From Zoroaster sp. YZ-2022 (taxonomy: Eukaryota > Echinodermata > Asteroidea > Forcipulatida > Zoroasteridae): a stretch of 64,000 bases of DNA. Made by a program: the position numbers and the translations under genes. Numbering within the stretch: position 1 is the stretch's first letter; every line of letters starts with the position of its first letter. Under the pieces are notes generated by a model that saw only the letters and a program-made list of their open reading frames with translations, did not search any database and was not told the origin of the DNA. Below, one piece after another: positions 23,556 to 34,998 of the stretch. The stretch covers positions 44,379,936 to 44,443,935 of the forward strand of contig CM055822.1 in NCBI GenBank assembly GCA_029582265.1, written 5' to 3'.

Positions 23556-23643
23556 TATAAAAGGGTCAACTGGTCTCCGACGACCAGCTAACATACTACT
23601 CCTCCCCCTTTTTTAATCTCATCTTCAGCCACGCCTATAAAAG
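23556..23643 (+). promoter_or_regulatory. Two outward-facing TATA-like boxes in right TIR
   Basis: TATAAAAG at 23556-23563 and at 23636-23643, one per terminal module, both pointing out of the element. They mirror the box at 8093-8100. No transcript start can be shown from sequence. Confidence 0.35.
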
Positions 23644-23761
23644 GGTCAACTGGTCTCCGACGACCAGCTAACATACTACTCCTCCCCCTTTTTTTAAATC
23701 TCATCTTCAGCCACGCCTATTTTTGGGTACTTGGCCTAGGACCGGCATCTGACATACTACT

Positions 23762-24258
23762 CAGTGTTACAAAAAACATTTCTAGGGTCGGGAATAACTT
23801 TTAAAGTTTTCAAGTGAGGCCGATAAATTTAAATCCAAATTAAAGCTTAGCTTCTCCCCTTTCGGAAAAACACCATACTTTTGAATTTGGACAATTTCTT
23901 CTTAAACGGCCTCCATGGACAGTTAACCCTGTGTAAAATACGGTGAACTTGCCTGCGATCTCACCGGAAACAATACAGCACTATACAGTGTTAAAAAAAT
24001 AAATAAAAAAAATAAAAAAAACATTTTGAATTTGGATAATTTCTTCATAGCCATCTGTAAAATACGGTGAACTTGCCGGCGATCTCACCGGAAAAAATAC
24101 AGCACTATACAGTATAAAAATAAAAAAAACATTTCTAGGGTTGGGAATAACTTTTAAAGTTTTTAAGTGTGGCCGATAAATTTATATCCAAATTAACGCT
24201 TAGGTTCTCCCCTTTCGGAAAAGCACCATACTTTTGAATTTGGATAATTTCTTCATAA
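23762..24258. repeat. Tandem satellite, right part
   Basis: Resumes with CAGTGTTACAAAAAACATTT, exactly the unit position at which the left part stops at 7976. About two further units follow, ending with TTTGAATTTGGATAATTTC near 24255. Confidence 0.9.
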
Positions 24259-24604
24259 TTATCCCTGCGGTGCATGGTCGCAATATAATCACACGCGCGC
24301 ATGATGGTACTAAATCATTTAGTACGTTTGAATAGCGTGTAAAACGTTCATATAGGGGCACACAATCCCTTCTCAAATGGTGTAAACAGACTAATTGAGT
24401 CCCTGTAGACCCAAGAAAACAATTTCAAGCCAAACAAATTATATGGGTGCCCAATATACAACCTCGCGCGCTTGAATGCACTAAATCATTTAGTACGTAT
24501 TCAATTTCAAGCCAAATATAAAGTTTTATATGGGTGCCAGCCCACAATCCCTTCAAAATAAAAATTGTTACCCAAAACCAATTTGTTTGCACATTTTTTG
24601 GGGT
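24259..24604. other. Host DNA with short direct repeat
   Basis: ACTAAATCATTTAGTACGT occurs twice (about 24310 and 24479), each after a CGCGCGC tract. No gene seen. Confidence 0.4.
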
Positions 24605-24939
24605 GTTGTGGCCGAGCGGTCTAGCCTACCGGATTCAAGTTCTGGTGTTAGCAACATAATGTGGGTTCGAATCACGGCCGTGACACTTGTGTCCTTGAGC
24701 AAGACACTTAATCATAATTGCTTCTCTCCACCCAGGGGTTAAATGGGTACCTGTGAAGGCAGAGTTGGTTTGCTCTATATGCGCTGGAAATGGCAGCAAT
24801 TGAGCTGTATACTTCCCAGGGAGCTGAGATGGTTTCAGGAATGATTTATGAGCCTTATGAGCCTCATGAGCAGGGATAATAATATAATGCGCCTTGAGCA
24901 CCACTGAGTTGGTGGATACGTGCGCTATATAAATCCACA

Positions 24940-24983
<44 letters not shown>
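24605..24983 (+). mobile_element. tRNA-derived SINE, full-length copy
   Basis: The tRNA-like head has an A box (TGGCCGAGCGGTC near 24609) and a B box (GGTTCGAATC at 24663-24672), in the style of a Leu or Ser tRNA. The body ends in GCGCTATATAAATCC and an (ATT)n tail (24943-24983). Related copies are at 36332 and 50078. No coding capacity; it would be moved by a LINE in trans. Confidence 0.9.
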
Positions 24984-24984
<1 letters not shown>

Positions 24985-27130
24985 TGCTGACATTCTACAG
25001 AGAAACCAAGAGATTCTATTATTTTGTCTGGCCATTCTAATACCCACAACCAGACCTCAAAATAAACATCTCAGGTTGCCGGAAAGTATGGGCAACGAAA
25101 GCTAGTGACAGGATGACTGATTACATTGGGATTAGTGCGGTAACATCAATTGATAACAGCTGGACAGTTTCAATGGGTTGTCTGCTGGCAAGGCGGGGGG
25201 CTTACTTTGAAAGCTGCATACCGGGTCAATGGTTCACCCCAGGTTGAATTTTTTTTCACTGTATCACTGGCACTGTATCAATAGAGAACTTATGCAAAGT
25301 GGCTGAATTTGAGTTTTCCATGACGTAGTAAACAACAATTGTTTACAAACGGACTGTATGAAATAGCACCACGCAGTACCGCAGATAACATTAATTTTAT
25401 GCAGAACACTTATTTTGTACTTTACATACTGAAATACCTGAAATGATGAAGGGACTCGTATAATAAATACAAAAATAAATAAATAATTAAAAACACGCTG
25501 GGTATATACATGTAGATAAAGTCGGCACAGCATTTTATACATAAATTATTAAGTTAATTAGACCCCACAAATATAATGTCTTAATCCTTCTTGGTCTGCA
25601 CCCATGAGAATCTCCTGATTGGTGACAAATGTTTTCATAGGGAAATATCCTATTGTGTATAGCTACATGTATTCACATGTATTTGGTATACATTAATCCC
25701 ATGTATATCGATAATCCACTGCCCAAACATTAAGCAACTACTAAATGGCTCAAGAGTTTATCGATCGATAGGATTACGGATGTCTGGTGTGTCCATACCC
25801 ATCAACATGCACAGCATATAGTTCAAATATAATACAAGCATTTTGGAATACAGGCATCAAGTACATGTAGTTTGATTTTAAAATTGATTTTAGGGGGAGG
25901 GCTAAGAGACAATAGATATACACATCTTTTCTGCACTACTGATACATCTACTACACCAAGCACTTTGAACCAACGACTCTCGGTATATCTTAAACGTGGC
26001 CAGAATGCCGGGACGTTGCTGCCGTCATTTGAATTGCCTGTACCGTCAAGTAGGCATTTCAGTCATGCGTCCACAATGGACACGCCGATTGTGTGGAACT
26101 GGCCTGGTCAGTGCTTAATATTAAAACAAAACTGAATCGGATGTGACCTATTAAGTTCTTATCACGAGCGCCGGTATACAGATAACAACAGACAAGTCCT
26201 TCGTCCATGCCATAAACGTGTCCTTAACACGAACTGGTAGTTGTCAGGCTGTTGTTGTAACTTGTACGTATATAAATAGTCTGTTCCACTCTGCTTTGCT
26301 ACGTAGCCGGGATTTGCAACTGGTGATTTTGGGGAACTAGACTCTCGGTTTTGATGACTCATTGCATTAGGAATGATCCATTCACGTTTATAAACATTTA
26401 TTATCATAGTTATGCATAGGACTTTATGTAGGTATTTTATTATTTTTTTTTATGAAGGGCCATTTAACCGTACATACATTAGGTTTTAAAATTTTATTTT
26501 ATGAAGGACCTTTTAAATAAGAACAGTGTAGTTGGTATTTTCAAACCTAACAATACATAACATTTGATACAGGTTGAGTTATATGAGTTAATGGGTGTAA
26601 CTTGTATAGCTATATATATTTTATTTTAATGAATGACAAATTTGCCGCACTGTTCGCAAGAATGAATGTTAAACTTTCGGTTGTCATCCTGTCGGGGTCC
26701 AATTAGCGGTAAACGCACTTGTTTAGAATTATTGTTTTGCCATGATTCATAATAAGAAATGGTTGTAATGTTACAACATATTGCAACGATAATTCTTCAT
26801 TGTTAAAACTATCCAATCACGAGCGCCCAAAGATAAAAAAGCAACCGCTCCTAAAGATGATTTTAATAAGAATGAATCTTACTCTAAGAATGAATCATTA
26901 ATAGAATGCTTGTCTTAACACGTTCTAGACTGTAAAAATAAAAATAAATATAAGAAAATCAGCAAAATATGAGGGTACTGTGACGTCACATATCTACATC
27001 GCTCGTCATAACGACGGGTTAGGAGTCAAAGGAAATTCAATCGGCAAAGACTATGCTAAGTAAGACTAATTGCGGTGACACCATGTGGAATCTCAATTGA
27101 GTAGTAATTAGTTCTGAAAAGAACTGGGGG
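24984..27130. other. Non-coding host DNA
   Basis: No convincing gene. A modest ORF near 25872-26135 lacks codon or motif support. Short AT-rich stretches only. Confidence 0.3.
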
Positions 27131-28040
27131 TACAACTCGACGTTTCGATCAGTATGCTGTGATCGTCCTCAGGAGATTGCCGGACTCTGGAAATTGCTGC
27201 TGCTTAAGTAGACTGCTGGAGGATCATCCCATGAATGGATGCTGGAGGATTAGTTCGTTGAGGCGCGCAGGCGGGAAACTGTGAGACTATGAGACTAGGA
27301 TCCTAGGGGTTGGGGGAGAGGAGTGTGTGCTCACTGAACTGAATCAGTTGTTAACAAGCACAGGGGAAGGAGGGTGGTTGACTTAGGATATAGGGGATCC
27401 CTCAGTTTGGGGTGGGTTATGGACTTTGGATATAGAAGATCCTTCAGTCTGTAGTATAGGTTGCCAAATGTCGCTGATGAAGAAACCGATGTCCTGTGGC
27501 ACAGTGTCGTGTTTGACGATCTCGATGGCCTCTCTGATGCGTCTGGGGTGCCATGCGTCGATGGGTGTGATGAGTTGGGCTGCCTGCCAGTCGATTTGGT
27601 GGTCCTTGATGTGCGAGTGCTTGACGATGGCGGAATTCTCGAAATCTCCTCTGCGGCCGTGTGCTCGGTGTTCCTTCAATCTGATGGCGAGGTTGCGTTT
27701 TTGTTTCGCCAATGTACACCTTACCGCACTCACAGGGGATCCGGTAGACTCCCGCTCTGTTGTTTGGGTCCGGTTTGTCCTTGTGGGTATGTAGAAGTCC
27801 TTGGAGTTTGCTGGGGGCTGAGTGGAACACATCGATGCCTGCTTGTCGGAGGATGCGTTGTAGTTTGTGAGACGTCGAACCTAGATAGGGTAGACAAGCA
27901 GAGAGGGTTAGATCACTTCAATCTGATGGGGAGGTTGCGTTTTGTTTCGCCGATGTACACCTTACCGCACTCACAGGGGATCCGGTAGACTCCCGCTCTG
28001 TTGTTTGGGTGGAACACATCGATGCCTGCTTGACTATGCT
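27131..28040 (-). mobile_element. Penelope-like retroelement 3' fragment (GIY-YIG)
   Basis: On the minus strand, two overlapping frames over 27383-27832 together show a GIY-YIG nuclease signature. One frame has GVYRIPCECGKVYIGETKTQ. The other has LAIRLKEHRAHGRRGDFENS and a PRRIREAIEIVKH-like end. A frameshift therefore sits between the GIY and YIG-downstream halves. The downstream stretch at 27139-27185 (read on the minus strand, CTGAGGACGATCACAGCATA) is typical of the region after the nuclease in these elements. A partial second copy of the nuclease start lies at about 27915-28010. It is a 5'-truncated, dead copy. Confidence 0.75.
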
Positions 28041-28200
28041 AGTACCTTTTAATATTCGATTTAAGACGATCAAAGACGACGTGTACGGGCTATTATCGCC
28101 TTTAATATTCCATCTAATACGAGTAAAGGGTTAAGCTGCGTGTTATTATAGCCTTTAATATTCCATCACGCACGAACAAAGACGATTTTGACCATGACGT
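28041..28200. repeat. Short tandem repeat, unit about 65 bp
   Basis: The motif CCTTTAATATTCCATC with a preceding GGGCTATTATCG-like part recurs near 28050, 28110 and 28160, with ACGA(A/G)CAAAGACGA linkers. Confidence 0.6.
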
Positions 28201-28730
28201 AACTCGTACAAACAAAGACTCCACGCTTTATCTCTAGCTCATTAGCATCTCATTATCTCTCTCCTAATTTTTTTCTCGGGTCATCTGTCGATATTTCCCT
28301 GTACTACAACGCTTTACTCGCCTCATTATCTCTAACTCATTAGCATCTCATTATCTCTCTCCTTATTATTCATATCGGGTCATCCGTCGGTATAAATTTT
28401 TCCTTTTTCCCCACGCTTTACTCGCCTCATTATCTCTAGCTCATTAGCATCTCATTATCTCTCCTTATTATTCATCTCAGGTCATCTGTCGGTATAAATT
28501 TTTCCTATACTCCAACGCTTAAGAACCTCATTATCTCTCTCCTTATTATTCGTCTTGGGTCATCCTTCGGTATAAATTTTCCCTATACTCCAACGCTTTA
28601 AGACCTCATTATCTTTTTTTTTTACCCTCTTAATGTATTCATCTATTCATCACTTCATGCAAATGAGGTCATCCGTCGGTATAAATTTTTCCTATCTCCC
28701 AAAGCTTAAGGGCCTCATTGTTATTCATTT
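28201..28730. repeat. Tandem repeat, unit about 90-115 bp
   Basis: Five or so units contain CTCATTATCTCTCTCCTTAT, GTCATCCGTCGGTATAAATT and CTCCAACGCTT. Unit length varies because the CTCATTAGCATCTCATTATC part is duplicated in some units. Confidence 0.8.
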
Positions 28731-28984
28731 ACGCAAATTTATGAGGTCAAGGTCATTTATCAGTATATCGGCCCGCTCTACTACTTTTACACACCTACTT
28801 AATATTTTAAATACACTGTAAGTTATAGAAGTGCATAAATTGTGAAAAAGTTACTAGAATTATAAAATTCTATTCTTGCGGTTCTTGTTTATCTGACACT
28901 ATATATCCAAAATCATCAAAAAATGTGAATTACTATACTTAGGTTTTGCTTCGCTGCCCGAAGACTTTATCATGTTGATGTATC

Positions 28985-29300
28985 AACTCAATACAAGCAT
29001 AGGCCCTATATGAAGTTGTAGATGCAGACAAATTGTAACACAGCTTTGAGAAGAACCTTGGGAAAATAAATAATTCTTCTGGATGCATTTTCATTATTTT
29101 CTTGTTAACGGCACACATTATGAAGAAAGCATAGGCCCTACTTGTAGTTGTAGAAGCAGATATATTATAACACAAATTTGATATGAACCTTAGAGAATAA
29201 ATAAGTATTCTGAAGACATTTAATTTTGTTCTTGTTCACGGCACACGTATGAAGTAAGCATATGCCCTACATGTAGTTGTAAAAACAGTTGTAAAAACAC
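28985..29300. repeat. Tandem repeat, unit about 120 bp, about 2.5 copies
   Basis: Units contain AAGCATAGGCCCTA, TGTAGTTGTAGAAGCAGA, GAACCTTGGGAAAATAAATA and TTCTTGTTAACGGCACAC, with divergence increasing to the right. Confidence 0.75.
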
Positions 29301-30314
29301 TATTTTGATTTGATACTGCTTGCAGAAAAATATTTTGGAGAAATATATTTTTGTTTTAATAGTTGTTCTTTCCTCATCGCCAGTCTGGTAACATTAAAAA
29401 TGAATATTGAACTTGACTGCATAGTTTATTCATGCACCCAGACATGAACGTGTTCAATATCGCATGCACACTGTACATGTGCAGTTGTTTGCGAATAGAT
29501 TTCTCGTATTAATATATTGGTGCAAAGACTATGTCTTTGAGTATTTTAGATGGGCGAGGAATTTTGTGAATTCTGGATTAGTCTATATTTGAGGGCAGGG
29601 TCAGGGTAAATACAATCATTTCAAGATCGGCTGGGATCATTACAAAAGTGTTGGATTCATTAGGGCTTATTATGACTGGATACGAACATTTTTCCTATTG
29701 AATAATGTTGAGTTGATGTCAATAAAACAAGTTAGGGCGTGCGTTCACTATGATCCACAATAACAAACCTTCCATAATTCTTCTTCTAGGGAATAGTTGA
29801 AGGTATTGCGTCCGTCAGAACAGAACAAACGCTGTACGTCTCGAAATACATGCGCGATACAAGTTTACTTGTGCAACAAACATTATGATAAATACATGGG
29901 TTCCATTTCGCCTAGTCTTTTATAAGAGAATAGTTAAACTCTCCTTAGGCCAAAAAACTGTCCGTGTTTCTGGTCTCTGCGCGCGTCGCCTCAGACCCGA
30001 GCGTCGGCATTTTTAATTTTATTATTTTTTTGCTATGAGACGATGTCCTATTGCAGCTAAAATTGCTGGATCGATTGGAATTATGCAATGCTGTGCTTTA
30101 AACGACTTTTTCACATTAGGTTATGAACGTTTGCCGGATTTGTGAGGCCTCTCTTAGCCACCATACTTTGTATGTGGGAAATTTAGTCCCCGCGTATACA
30201 ATATATCACGTACTTCTCTGTTGACACAAAAATAAATAAAATACATAATAAAAATGGCCGAAAAAAGCGCGTCACCGCATCGATTTTGAAGCCGACCGAT
30301 AACTAGAAACTGGA
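29301..30314. other. Non-coding host DNA
   Basis: No gene or repeat recognised up to the assembly gap. Confidence 0.3.
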
Positions 30315-30814
30315 NNNNNNNNNNNNNNNNNNNNNNNNNNNNNNNNNNNNNNNNNNNNNNNNNNNNNNNNNNNNNNNNNNNNNNNNNNNNNNNNNNNNNN
30401 NNNNNNNNNNNNNNNNNNNNNNNNNNNNNNNNNNNNNNNNNNNNNNNNNNNNNNNNNNNNNNNNNNNNNNNNNNNNNNNNNNNNNNNNNNNNNNNNNNNN
30501 NNNNNNNNNNNNNNNNNNNNNNNNNNNNNNNNNNNNNNNNNNNNNNNNNNNNNNNNNNNNNNNNNNNNNNNNNNNNNNNNNNNNNNNNNNNNNNNNNNNN
30601 NNNNNNNNNNNNNNNNNNNNNNNNNNNNNNNNNNNNNNNNNNNNNNNNNNNNNNNNNNNNNNNNNNNNNNNNNNNNNNNNNNNNNNNNNNNNNNNNNNNN
30701 NNNNNNNNNNNNNNNNNNNNNNNNNNNNNNNNNNNNNNNNNNNNNNNNNNNNNNNNNNNNNNNNNNNNNNNNNNNNNNNNNNNNNNNNNNNNNNNNNNNN
30801 NNNNNNNNNNNNNN
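30315..30814. other. Assembly gap of exactly 500 N
   Basis: A run of 500 N. The round number suggests a placeholder of unknown true length. Part of PDCD6 could lie here or elsewhere upstream of 39488. Confidence 1.
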
Positions 30815-30914
30815 TTTTTTTAATTTTTGCAGTTGAAGGAAATGTTAAATTCTGTTTTCTCTGTTACTTTCATTTTTACAAATTACAAGTCATGATCCCT
30901 TCCCTTTCCCATAC

Positions 30915-30980
30915 TGTGGTAGTAGTAGTAGGCCTAGTACATGTAGTAGTACTAGTACTAGTACTAGTACTACTACTAGC
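30915..30980. repeat. Self-complementary GTAGTA/CTAGTA microsatellite
   Basis: GTAGTAGTAGTAGG is followed by TAGTACTAGTACTAGTAC and TACTACTACTAGC, a low-complexity tract that can fold on itself. A single unit of the GGGCCAATACACTGGACTCC minisatellite family follows at about 31008 on the minus strand. Confidence 0.7.
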
Positions 30981-32159
30981 AAGGCTAGCCCCATACTAGG
31001 GCCAATACACTGGACTCCCTCCGTATCCTTGGCCCTAGTCCATAAATGTACCGGCTCCATGTACGTAATCATCGCGCATTTCTCGTTGAAATGACGCACT
31101 ACACTTTGAGCTTAGCATTTCTCGGAAAACTTACAAAGCTATGGGCGTATTAATGGTTGCATCAACTTATCTAGGTCATACTTGTTACAAAAAAAATCAC
31201 AGTGAAATTGTATGATTTGCTGGAAAGTTAGTGCTTGAAAGTTGAAACAGTTGTTTAACCACTGATTTTACTAGATACAAATAGTATTAAAGGGATTTAC
31301 ATGACCTCAATTTTTTTCACAACATCTGTGATTTTATTGTTCTATGCCGTCAATGAGCTATTGTTCTGGAGACCAAAACATATGAATGCTTTGCATTTGC
31401 AATGATTTTTTTAAAGAAATACTGATCCTCAAAATGGACACATTCCTTATACTATAGAAGAAGCGAACGAAGACTACTTAATTCGTTGGTGTTTATTTCG
31501 TCGGCAGTGGAAAATTATTGAGAAAATGAAACATTAATATCATGGTTATGAAAAGAAATATTTTATTTGACAAAATGTTAACATAATTTTTACACATTTT
31601 AAAGTTTTAAAGTACTTTTTGTAGGGTTTTCAGTTACGCACGGCTTAATCGAAGCCCTTTCACACGCTGCGCATCGCCCGCAACAAAAACATCAAAATTT
31701 TAAATCAAAAGTTTTACTACTTTACCTGTCGAAATCTTACATGTAATAGCTCATTGGAAAGCTTATAGTTTCAGCTATCCAACAATGTACATAAAATAGC
31801 AATTGAAGCGACGCAAAGCCTAGGTTTTTATGAATGAACCACCTCGTCCCGCCCAGCCTTCGTAAGTGTTCAGAGATCGGGCGATTCGACCCGTAAAATT
31901 TGCCATGGCTCTGCTGAGGCATCCACTTCGAGCTGTCTCCACGCCCGAGTACATTGTGATTGACATGGAAAACGGGTTTCCTATTGAGTCAAAGGGCTCT
32001 TTACATACCCATGCTTGCTCGATCTCCACAGCTACTCTACAACCGGAAATTACGAAAAGATAAAAGTAAACACTGTTTTTCGAGGTGAAATCTTCGTTGA
32101 AAGGTAAGAGCGATGTCTGAATTAATTTTACCTCTTTCTATCATATGTGAAAGTTTTGA
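30981..32159. other. Host DNA, unassigned GC-richer island
   Basis: 31820-32060 is less AT-rich and open on both strands (69 and 65 codons), but no splice-supported exon or known family is recognised. The rest is AT-rich with nothing seen. Confidence 0.3.
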
Positions 32160-32900
32160 GCCATAATTTGGAAAGAATGTCGTATCCAACCGCCACTTTT
32201 TAAGGGCTTTTTTGGATTTTTTGCAACCACTAACCAGTTAAAAAATCATTCTATCGATTTTGGTGGTACAGAAAGCTTAAAACTATCTTTAACCCAAACC
32301 TGCCAGACGCGGCACAGTGCATCAGGTGGAAAAGTCTGGTGCACTTTGATGCATTCAGCTGTCAACACCAGTGCAGCAGCCAAGTCTGAGGCTGTTGAGA
32401 GCTGGTCCCATTGAACAATGCCAGAGTTGTATCCTGCTGCGTTTGGTAACCACAGACCTGAGGCAGTTCGGCCTTGAGATTTGTGACCAGATGGATCTTG
32501 CTGCACTGGGCAGCCAAGTCACTTCAACAAACGATGCAACTGATGCCTGGCAGGGGTTTCTTGCCAAAACACCCTGGGGGTTAGGGTTAAAATCCACTTT
32601 TATGATGGTTTCGGGACTTGATTTCCTTCAAAAATCCTCCCCTTCAGAAAATAGAAGATCCTATTATAGTTGCCACTACGCATGTACAATGACTGTGTTG
32701 GTCACTACTGTGAGTTACAATATCAGACTGACATGACTGCGAAAGTCATCGATACCAAAAATGCCTGATTTTTCATGAAATAAACATCCTGGAATAATTT
32801 AGTATATGTCCATCATCATCCATATGTTCCCACCTTACCAGGTAGGTAAGATACATTATTGGTTATATTTAATGAAAATAGTATTGGCCAGATACGACAT
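32160..32900. repeat. Repeat related to 34250-35910
   Basis: Shared blocks include the CTAACCAGTTAAAA and TTCTATCGATTTTGG region (32235 and 34310), GTTAGGGTTAAA with CCACTTTTATGATGGTTT (32580 and 34870), AGTTGCCACT (32667 and 34974) and TTATTGGTTATATT (32856 and 35876). This copy lacks the MITE found in the second and is useful as its empty site. Confidence 0.75.
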
Positions 32901-34049
32901 TCTACCCGAATTTTGTTTAGTTTTGAGCTGGAGTGTATTTTACACCCTTTCAAAAGCTCTTATGAGGAAAACTACAGGCAACGCTGCGTGTATCACGGTG
33001 TGTGTAGGCTGATTCAACGGTTTTGTTGCCATTAGATGTGTACACAGTGTATGGACAGTGGCGCTTCATCGAATGCTGTATACTTGATTAAAAAACAGGA
33101 TTCTCAAAAACTATCATCCGATTTTCTTGATTTAAAAAACCATTGTATTTTTCATCAAAACCACAATTTGATATAAATATTGAGCATATTGGTTTAGGAA
33201 TAATTTTTTCACCTGAAAACCCTACTTTTTGCAAAAATTTTAACCACCTTCCATTTTATTGGTCTTTCAAGAATATTGATTAAAGTTTTGAGAGCTTCCA
33301 AATTATACCATTTTATTTTAAAATCTGTAACAATATTTTATTTAAAAATAAAAACAATTTTACAACATCTGGAATAAGATGAAACATGATTCAACTGTTT
33401 TCTTGGTTACATTTTCTGTGCCCCATCAACTTTAACAGTTTGGGTGAATATACCAACATCAATTTTTGATGACCACAATTCTGTGCATCTCAAAAACGGC
33501 ATCAAGACATCCGCATGTGATGCGATCTGGGAAAACCCGTCGGATGTCGGTAGAACTTGTTTTGAAGATATGGCAAAATAGTCCCCCAATTTTTGGTTTG
33601 ACAATTTGAGTTTTTGTTACCATTTTAATTGTTAATATCTAAATGATCATTCTTGAAAATATTAAATAAAAATTCCATCGTTTTATGGAAAAAGATAGTG
33701 TTATGATGATAGATAATTAAAAAGCCGTCTTTTGTTTTTCGTTTCCGCCATTGTTTTTTATGGACAGCGGTGGCTTTATAACTTCCCGAGAGCCTAGAAT
33801 CATGAATAAAACAGTTTTGAAAACAGCACAGTGTCCTCGTTAATTTGATGTATATAACACAAAAATGACAAATTTCACCATGTGAAGGGTTTTCCCAGAT
33901 CACATCACATATGATCATGCATTGAAATTCAGCATTTTACAAGAGAATCCTTCACTGAAACAAACTGAAACACCAAACTGCTAATTTCATTTGTAAGTTA
34001 CTGTCCAGTTGATTACAATGTATATAACCTTAGGTGCGTCATTTAGGGT
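32901..34049. other. Non-coding host DNA with one inverted repeat
   Basis: GCGATCTGGGAAAACCC (33521) is inverted as GGGTTTTCCCAGATC (33888), giving about 20-bp arms 350 bp apart. No gene seen. Confidence 0.4.
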
Positions 34050-34363
34050 AAATTGAGGATACAAAAATGGAGCGATTTTTCAACTTTTGATCTGCTAATT
34101 ATTATGATCTAAAATTTTGTAATTTTGTAAGCTTGCCCAAGCAGACACTTTGGGCATAAAGTTTACAATTTAAAATCGGTAATTTTGTGAAATTTAAGTT
34201 TTATTAGGCCTAGGCTTATTTATTATTTTTTTTTTATCCAAAATGTTTGGAAAAGAATGTTGTATCCTAACCGCCACTTTTAAGGTTTTTGGAATTTTGC
34301 AAACACTAACCAGTTAAAAGTTATTCTATCGATTTTGGGGTACAGAAGTTAAAACTATCTTTA

Positions 34364-34860
34364 ACCCTAACCCTCCTAAATCCTCTATAATCCTCCTGGA
34401 GGATTTGGAGGATTTTGGAGGAATGAGGCACGTTGAAAATCACCAGGATTATGGAGGATTGAGGAGGGTCGTGCATTTGATAGTGGAGGATTGTGGAGGA
34501 TTGAGGAAGCATGGTTCAAAGAGATCCTGGAGGATTGTGGAGGATTGAGGGCATAATGGAAATTTACTTTGGATGAATGTGGAGGATTATGGAGGATTGT
34601 GAAGGATTGACAGAAACATAATCTTGTATCCTCCAGAGGATTTGGAGGATTTTGGAGGAATGAGGTACGTTCGAAAATCACCAATTGGAGGATTGAGGAG
34701 GGTCGTGCATTTGATAGTGGAGGATTATGAAGGATTGAGGCAGTGAGCTTCAATGCATAAACTCAAGTTGGAGGATTATGAAGGATTGAGGCAGTGAGTT
34801 TCATGCACAAACACATTTCGGAGGATTATGAAGGATTGAGGAAGGTACCTGGTAATTAAG
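34364..34860. repeat. GGAGGATT minisatellite-like array
   Basis: Dense copies of GGAGGATTATGGAGGATTG and variants between AACCCTAACCCTCC and AAGGTACC. Related GGAGGATT or AATCCTCC blocks occur at 37556, 41036, 42786 and 47340. Confidence 0.85.
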
Positions 34861-34998
34861 GCTAGGGAGTTAGGGTTAAATAAATCCACTTTTATGATGG
34901 TTTTCGGACTTTATTTCCCTTCCCTTCCCTAAAATAAAATCCTCCCCTTCAGAAAATAGAAGTATCCTATTATAGTTGCCACTGCTCATGTATAATGA

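Larger units (their letters stand above)
7977..23761 (+). mobile_element. Polinton-1 (Maverick/adintovirus-like), complete but decayed
   Basis: A 15.8-kb element bounded by TIRs that begin AGTAGTAT (left) and end ATACTACT (right). It is flanked by CAGTG at both 7972-7976 and 23762-23766. That is five bases of exact duplication; the sixth differs (A against T). Polintons are known for 6-bp duplications. It encodes PolB, integrase, packaging ATPase, putative major and minor capsid proteins and several unknown membrane proteins, in the order seen in Polinton-2. Most genes are broken by frameshifts or stops, so it should be immobile by itself. The satellite on both sides gives the pre-insertion sequence directly. 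Confidence 0.95.
23345..23761 (-). repeat. Right TIR of Polinton-1
   Basis: Inverted match to 7977-8290. The innermost part, ATTAATAGTAAAGAG read on the minus strand, abuts the ATG of the Cys-rich gene. It has three terminal modules (about 23515-23600, 23601-23680 and 23681-23761) against two on the left, and an extra hairpin at 23485-23514. Confidence 0.9.

Noticed and set aside
24663..24672. A functional tRNA gene
   Set aside because: A and B boxes are present but the tRNA-like part runs into a long shared body with an (ATT)n tail, so it is the head of a SINE.
24530..24940. Coding potential on both strands over the SINE
   Set aside because: Frames recur unchanged at each SINE copy (also near 36229-36579) and reflect the non-coding SINE body.
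27426..27988. Plus-strand ORFs of 122 and 175 aa
   Set aside because: They are antisense to the GIY-YIG part of the Penelope-like fragment, which explains the sequence better.
31820..32063. Possible host exon on either strand
   Set aside because: Open on both strands and less AT-rich, but no splice sites in consistent phase and no recognisable domain; left as unassigned.
34360..34390. Interstitial telomere (AACCCTAACCCTCC)
   Set aside because: Only two TTAGGG-type units, followed by the GGAGGATT array; short TTAGGG words occur at the ends of several family repeats here.
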